64,000 nt of DNA from assembly GCA_047974415.1 (NCBI GenBank), contig JBKECH010000002.1:13902-77901 (forward strand). The letters are read 5' to 3'. Shown in pieces: positions 62,148-64,000 of this stretch; positions within the stretch are counted from its first letter, which is position 1; each line of letters starts with the position of its first letter. Under the pieces are notes generated by a model, which saw nothing but the letters and a program-made list of their open reading frames with translations, searched no databases and was not told where the DNA came from. The translations under genes and the position numbers were made by a program. This DNA comes from JBKEAJ01 sp047974415 (GTDB lineage: Bacteria; Bacteroidota; Bacteroidia; Bacteroidales; Prolixibacteraceae).

Positions 62148-62841
62148 ATGTATGTTTTTATCCTAAATACAGCAATGATTGCATACCTAAAGAAGCACGA
62201 TATTAAGACTATCGCTATGGAAAGTACAGGCAGCTATTGGCAATCCCTATTTGCTATTCTGCAAGAGGCTGTATTTGAGGTTATATTAGTTTCAGGACAT
62301 CAAACGAAAACGTTATAGCCAAGACAGATGTAAAAGATAGTCATATGGATACAGAAATTACATTCTTTAGGTTTATTAAGATGGTGTTTTTTGCCAACAG
62401 AGCAAACAGCTAAATTGAAAACACTGAGTCGTCATCGTCAATCTTTGATTGAAGATTCAGCTAAAACGAGTAATAAAATGCAGAAAACCCTTCGCCTGAT
62501 GAACTTACGGTTAGACGTCGTTATCTCAGACATTAACGGGTAAATCAGGAATGGCAATTATTACAGCTATTTTAAAAGGGGAGCGTAACGGTAAAGTTTT
62601 ATCGTTGTTAGCAGATGGGCGATGTCGGAAAAGCAAAGAAGAGATTGCACAAGCCTTAGTTGGTCACTGGAGCGATGAATTGCTTTTTGAATTGCAAGAT
62701 TGCTATGATATCTACCATCTTTTTCAGAGTAAGATACGAATGTGCGATAATCGTATCGAAAAACTACTACAAAGGTTTGTGCCTGGGAAAGAAGAACCTA
62801 ACAGAAAAATCACAAAGAAGGAGCATTTCGTCAGAAGCTAG
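62148..62841 (+). pseudogene. IS110-family transposase remnant
   Basis: Pieces of an IS110-type transposase can be read across three frames. First YLKKHDIKTIAMESTGSYWQ up to a stop at 62316-62318. After a shift, IAKTDVKDSH. After another, LHSLGLL through to SDING, a stop, and a third shift into GKSGMAIITAIL, ending in EEPNRKITKKEHF. The MESTGxYW, KTDVKD and GxSGMAI blocks are typical of the family. The N-terminal Asp-bearing RuvC-like segment and the C-terminal end are missing, so it cannot be active. Confidence 0.82.
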
Positions 62842-62985
62842 CAACGTGTTTATTTTGAGGAGATTTGGGCACGTAATAGGAGAGCTAGTGCATGTTTCGG
62901 ATTCAAACATATTCCTACTGAGAAGTTATTCTTTTTGGGGTTTTATCATAATGTTGATATATGTTGTAAGTACACTTGTAAGTCC
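62842..62985. other. Short gap between the transposase remnant and the RHS piece
   Basis: No recognisable gene. It may hold the rest of the decayed insertion sequence. Confidence 0.35.
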
Positions 62986-63867
62986 TTATTTTTCTAGTCT
63001 GGTATTAGTATCGCCAAAGATAAAACCTACAACATTTTGCTTGAATTCAGGGTCATACTCCGAAAATTCTCCTACTACTCCTTTTGTATGATTTGGATTT
63101 ATTGAAGGATCACTTTTGCTTAATTCGTAAAAATATGCATGTTCATATCCTTCATGAGCCGTATTGGAAGTTTGCTTTTCTTCGCTTAGAAAGGATGCCG
63201 TAAAAATATAAACATTATCATCGGGAGAGGGATCGTTTTCTGCATTAGGCATCATCGTAATCCCATAAGAAAAATTCTCAGGATTGTTAACATCACTTCC
63301 TTTCTCGAAAAAGGCAGTTCCAGAATAATTGTCAGAGACAACAAAAATATAATTTGTTTCACTGTCTGCAATATCTTTAAGAGCTAACATATTCTCAGAA
63401 GTGCTATTTGACTTACCTAGTCGTTTAGCATTAAGCATACCATCTTTATCGAACTTTACAAACTTAGCTTCTTGTCGAGTAAGAGTATTTTTTATATTGC
63501 GTTGTGATTTCTCATCGGCTTTTACTTCCCTACCATCAGGGTCAACCAACATCACAGGATTATTAGCACAATAATTATACGGATTCATAGATGGATACTT
63601 ATCAAACATCGGATCAACCCCATACCATAAACTAATACGTGGATTATAATACCTAGCCCCATAATAGTACAACCCTGTTTCCTCATCTAGCTCTTTACCA
63701 TTAAACAGATAAGGCGTATTATTTACATGATTTTGCTCACACTCGGCATAGTCCAAGTGAAACTTGGCTCTGCGCTCGCTTATCGCAAAATTCCAAGTAT
63801 TGTTGCGTTCTTCAAGGAAACCTTCGCCAAGCTGTCCGCCTATATGATATGTATTTGCTGCTTGCAT
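62986..63867 (-). CDS. Orphan RHS C-terminal piece with possible metallopeptidase-like tip
   Basis: 293 residues. Residues 50-112 are the conserved RHS-associated core end (TPYLFNGKELDEETGLYYYG, ARYYNPRISLWYGVDPM, NNPVMLVDPDG). Residues about 113-293 form a variable C-terminal domain with HEGYEH at 238-243 (HExxxH), a candidate metal site. A complete RHS protein would have many hundreds of residues of YD repeats before this core; the sequence upstream (63868-64000) has none in frame. It is therefore a displaced or truncated RHS tip. Many such tips are toxins with an immunity partner nearby; none is seen in the window. Confidence 0.7.
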   Translation of the reverse strand: MQAANTYHIGGQLGEGFLEERNNTWNFAISERRAKFHLDYAECEQNHVNNTPYLFNGKELDEETGLYYYGARYYNPRISLWYGVDPMFDKYPSMNPYNYCANNPVMLVDPDGREVKADEKSQRNIKNTLTRQEAKFVKFDKDGMLNAKRLGKSNSTSENMLALKDIADSETNYIFVVSDNYSGTAFFEKGSDVNNPENFSYGITMMPNAENDPSPDDNVYIFTASFLSEEKQTSNTAHEGYEHAYFYELSKSDPSINPNHTKGVVGEFSEYDPEFKQNVVGFIFGDTNTRLEK

Positions 63868-64000
63868 TTCGTTTATAATTTAACCATTTACAATTCACCA
63901 TTAAAACGGCTGTTTCTTGCTTTTTATTTATCGCTATTCAACATATCTGAACCATTACCTGTCTGGTGGGTTCTCGGGGACTGCTAGTCCATAGCTTTCC
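63868..64000. other. Edge region upstream of the RHS piece
   Basis: Multiple stops in all frames on the minus strand; no RHS repeats continue into it. Too short to say more. Confidence 0.4.

Overview
The window looks like a chromosomal segment of a Bacteroidota (order Bacteroidales) bacterium. The evidence is a SusC/SusD pair, an lpxC-fabZ gene fusion, a type III glutamine synthetase, DUF5606 and DUF6261 proteins, and promoters of the Bacteroidota type (TTTG, about 19-20 bases, TAnnTTTG). The exact genus cannot be read from the sequence.

Layout. 1-10 kb: the start of a beta-mannosidase running off the left edge, a zinc/cation exporter, an outer-membrane protein overlapping an unusually long ECF sigma factor, a uracil permease, an M23 peptidase, a large 42-bp tandem array and a CCA-adding enzyme. 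10-28 kb: a carbohydrate-use locus with a divergent AraC regulator, two GH2 glycosidases, an RraA-fold protein, an enolase-superfamily dehydratase, an SDR dehydrogenase, an SMP-30 lactonase, SusC, SusD and a RhaT-type sugar symporter, closed by a strong bidirectional terminator. The four small enzymes fit the steps of a non-phosphorylative route: sugar to lactone to acid to keto-deoxy acid to aldolase products. 28-46 kb: mostly housekeeping genes on the minus strand (gltX, lpxA, lpxC-fabZ, lpxD, an HD hydrolase, a gamma-carbonic anhydrase), then glnN on the plus strand, initiator tRNA, agmatinase/arginine decarboxylase, ispD and mutL. 44-62 kb: a U32 peptidase-family protein, an EEP phosphodiesterase, a decayed small membrane protein, DUF6261 with a 41-bp array in front, a PatB/MalY aminotransferase, acpP-fabF-rnc, murU with an amgK-RapZ fusion, mutS2 and ychF. 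62-64 kb: accessory DNA with an IS110 pseudogene and an orphan RHS C-terminal piece.

Two kinds of structure lie between the genes. First, a MITE-like family of about 150-180 bp with imperfect terminal inverted repeats beginning TAG has at least thirteen full or partial copies. At four of them the terminal TAG is the stop codon of the neighbouring gene. Second, three tandem arrays have units of 42, 41 and 83 bp, close to whole numbers of helical turns. A second, smaller dispersed repeat occurs at three places. All functions are inferred from reading the sequence; no database search was possible.
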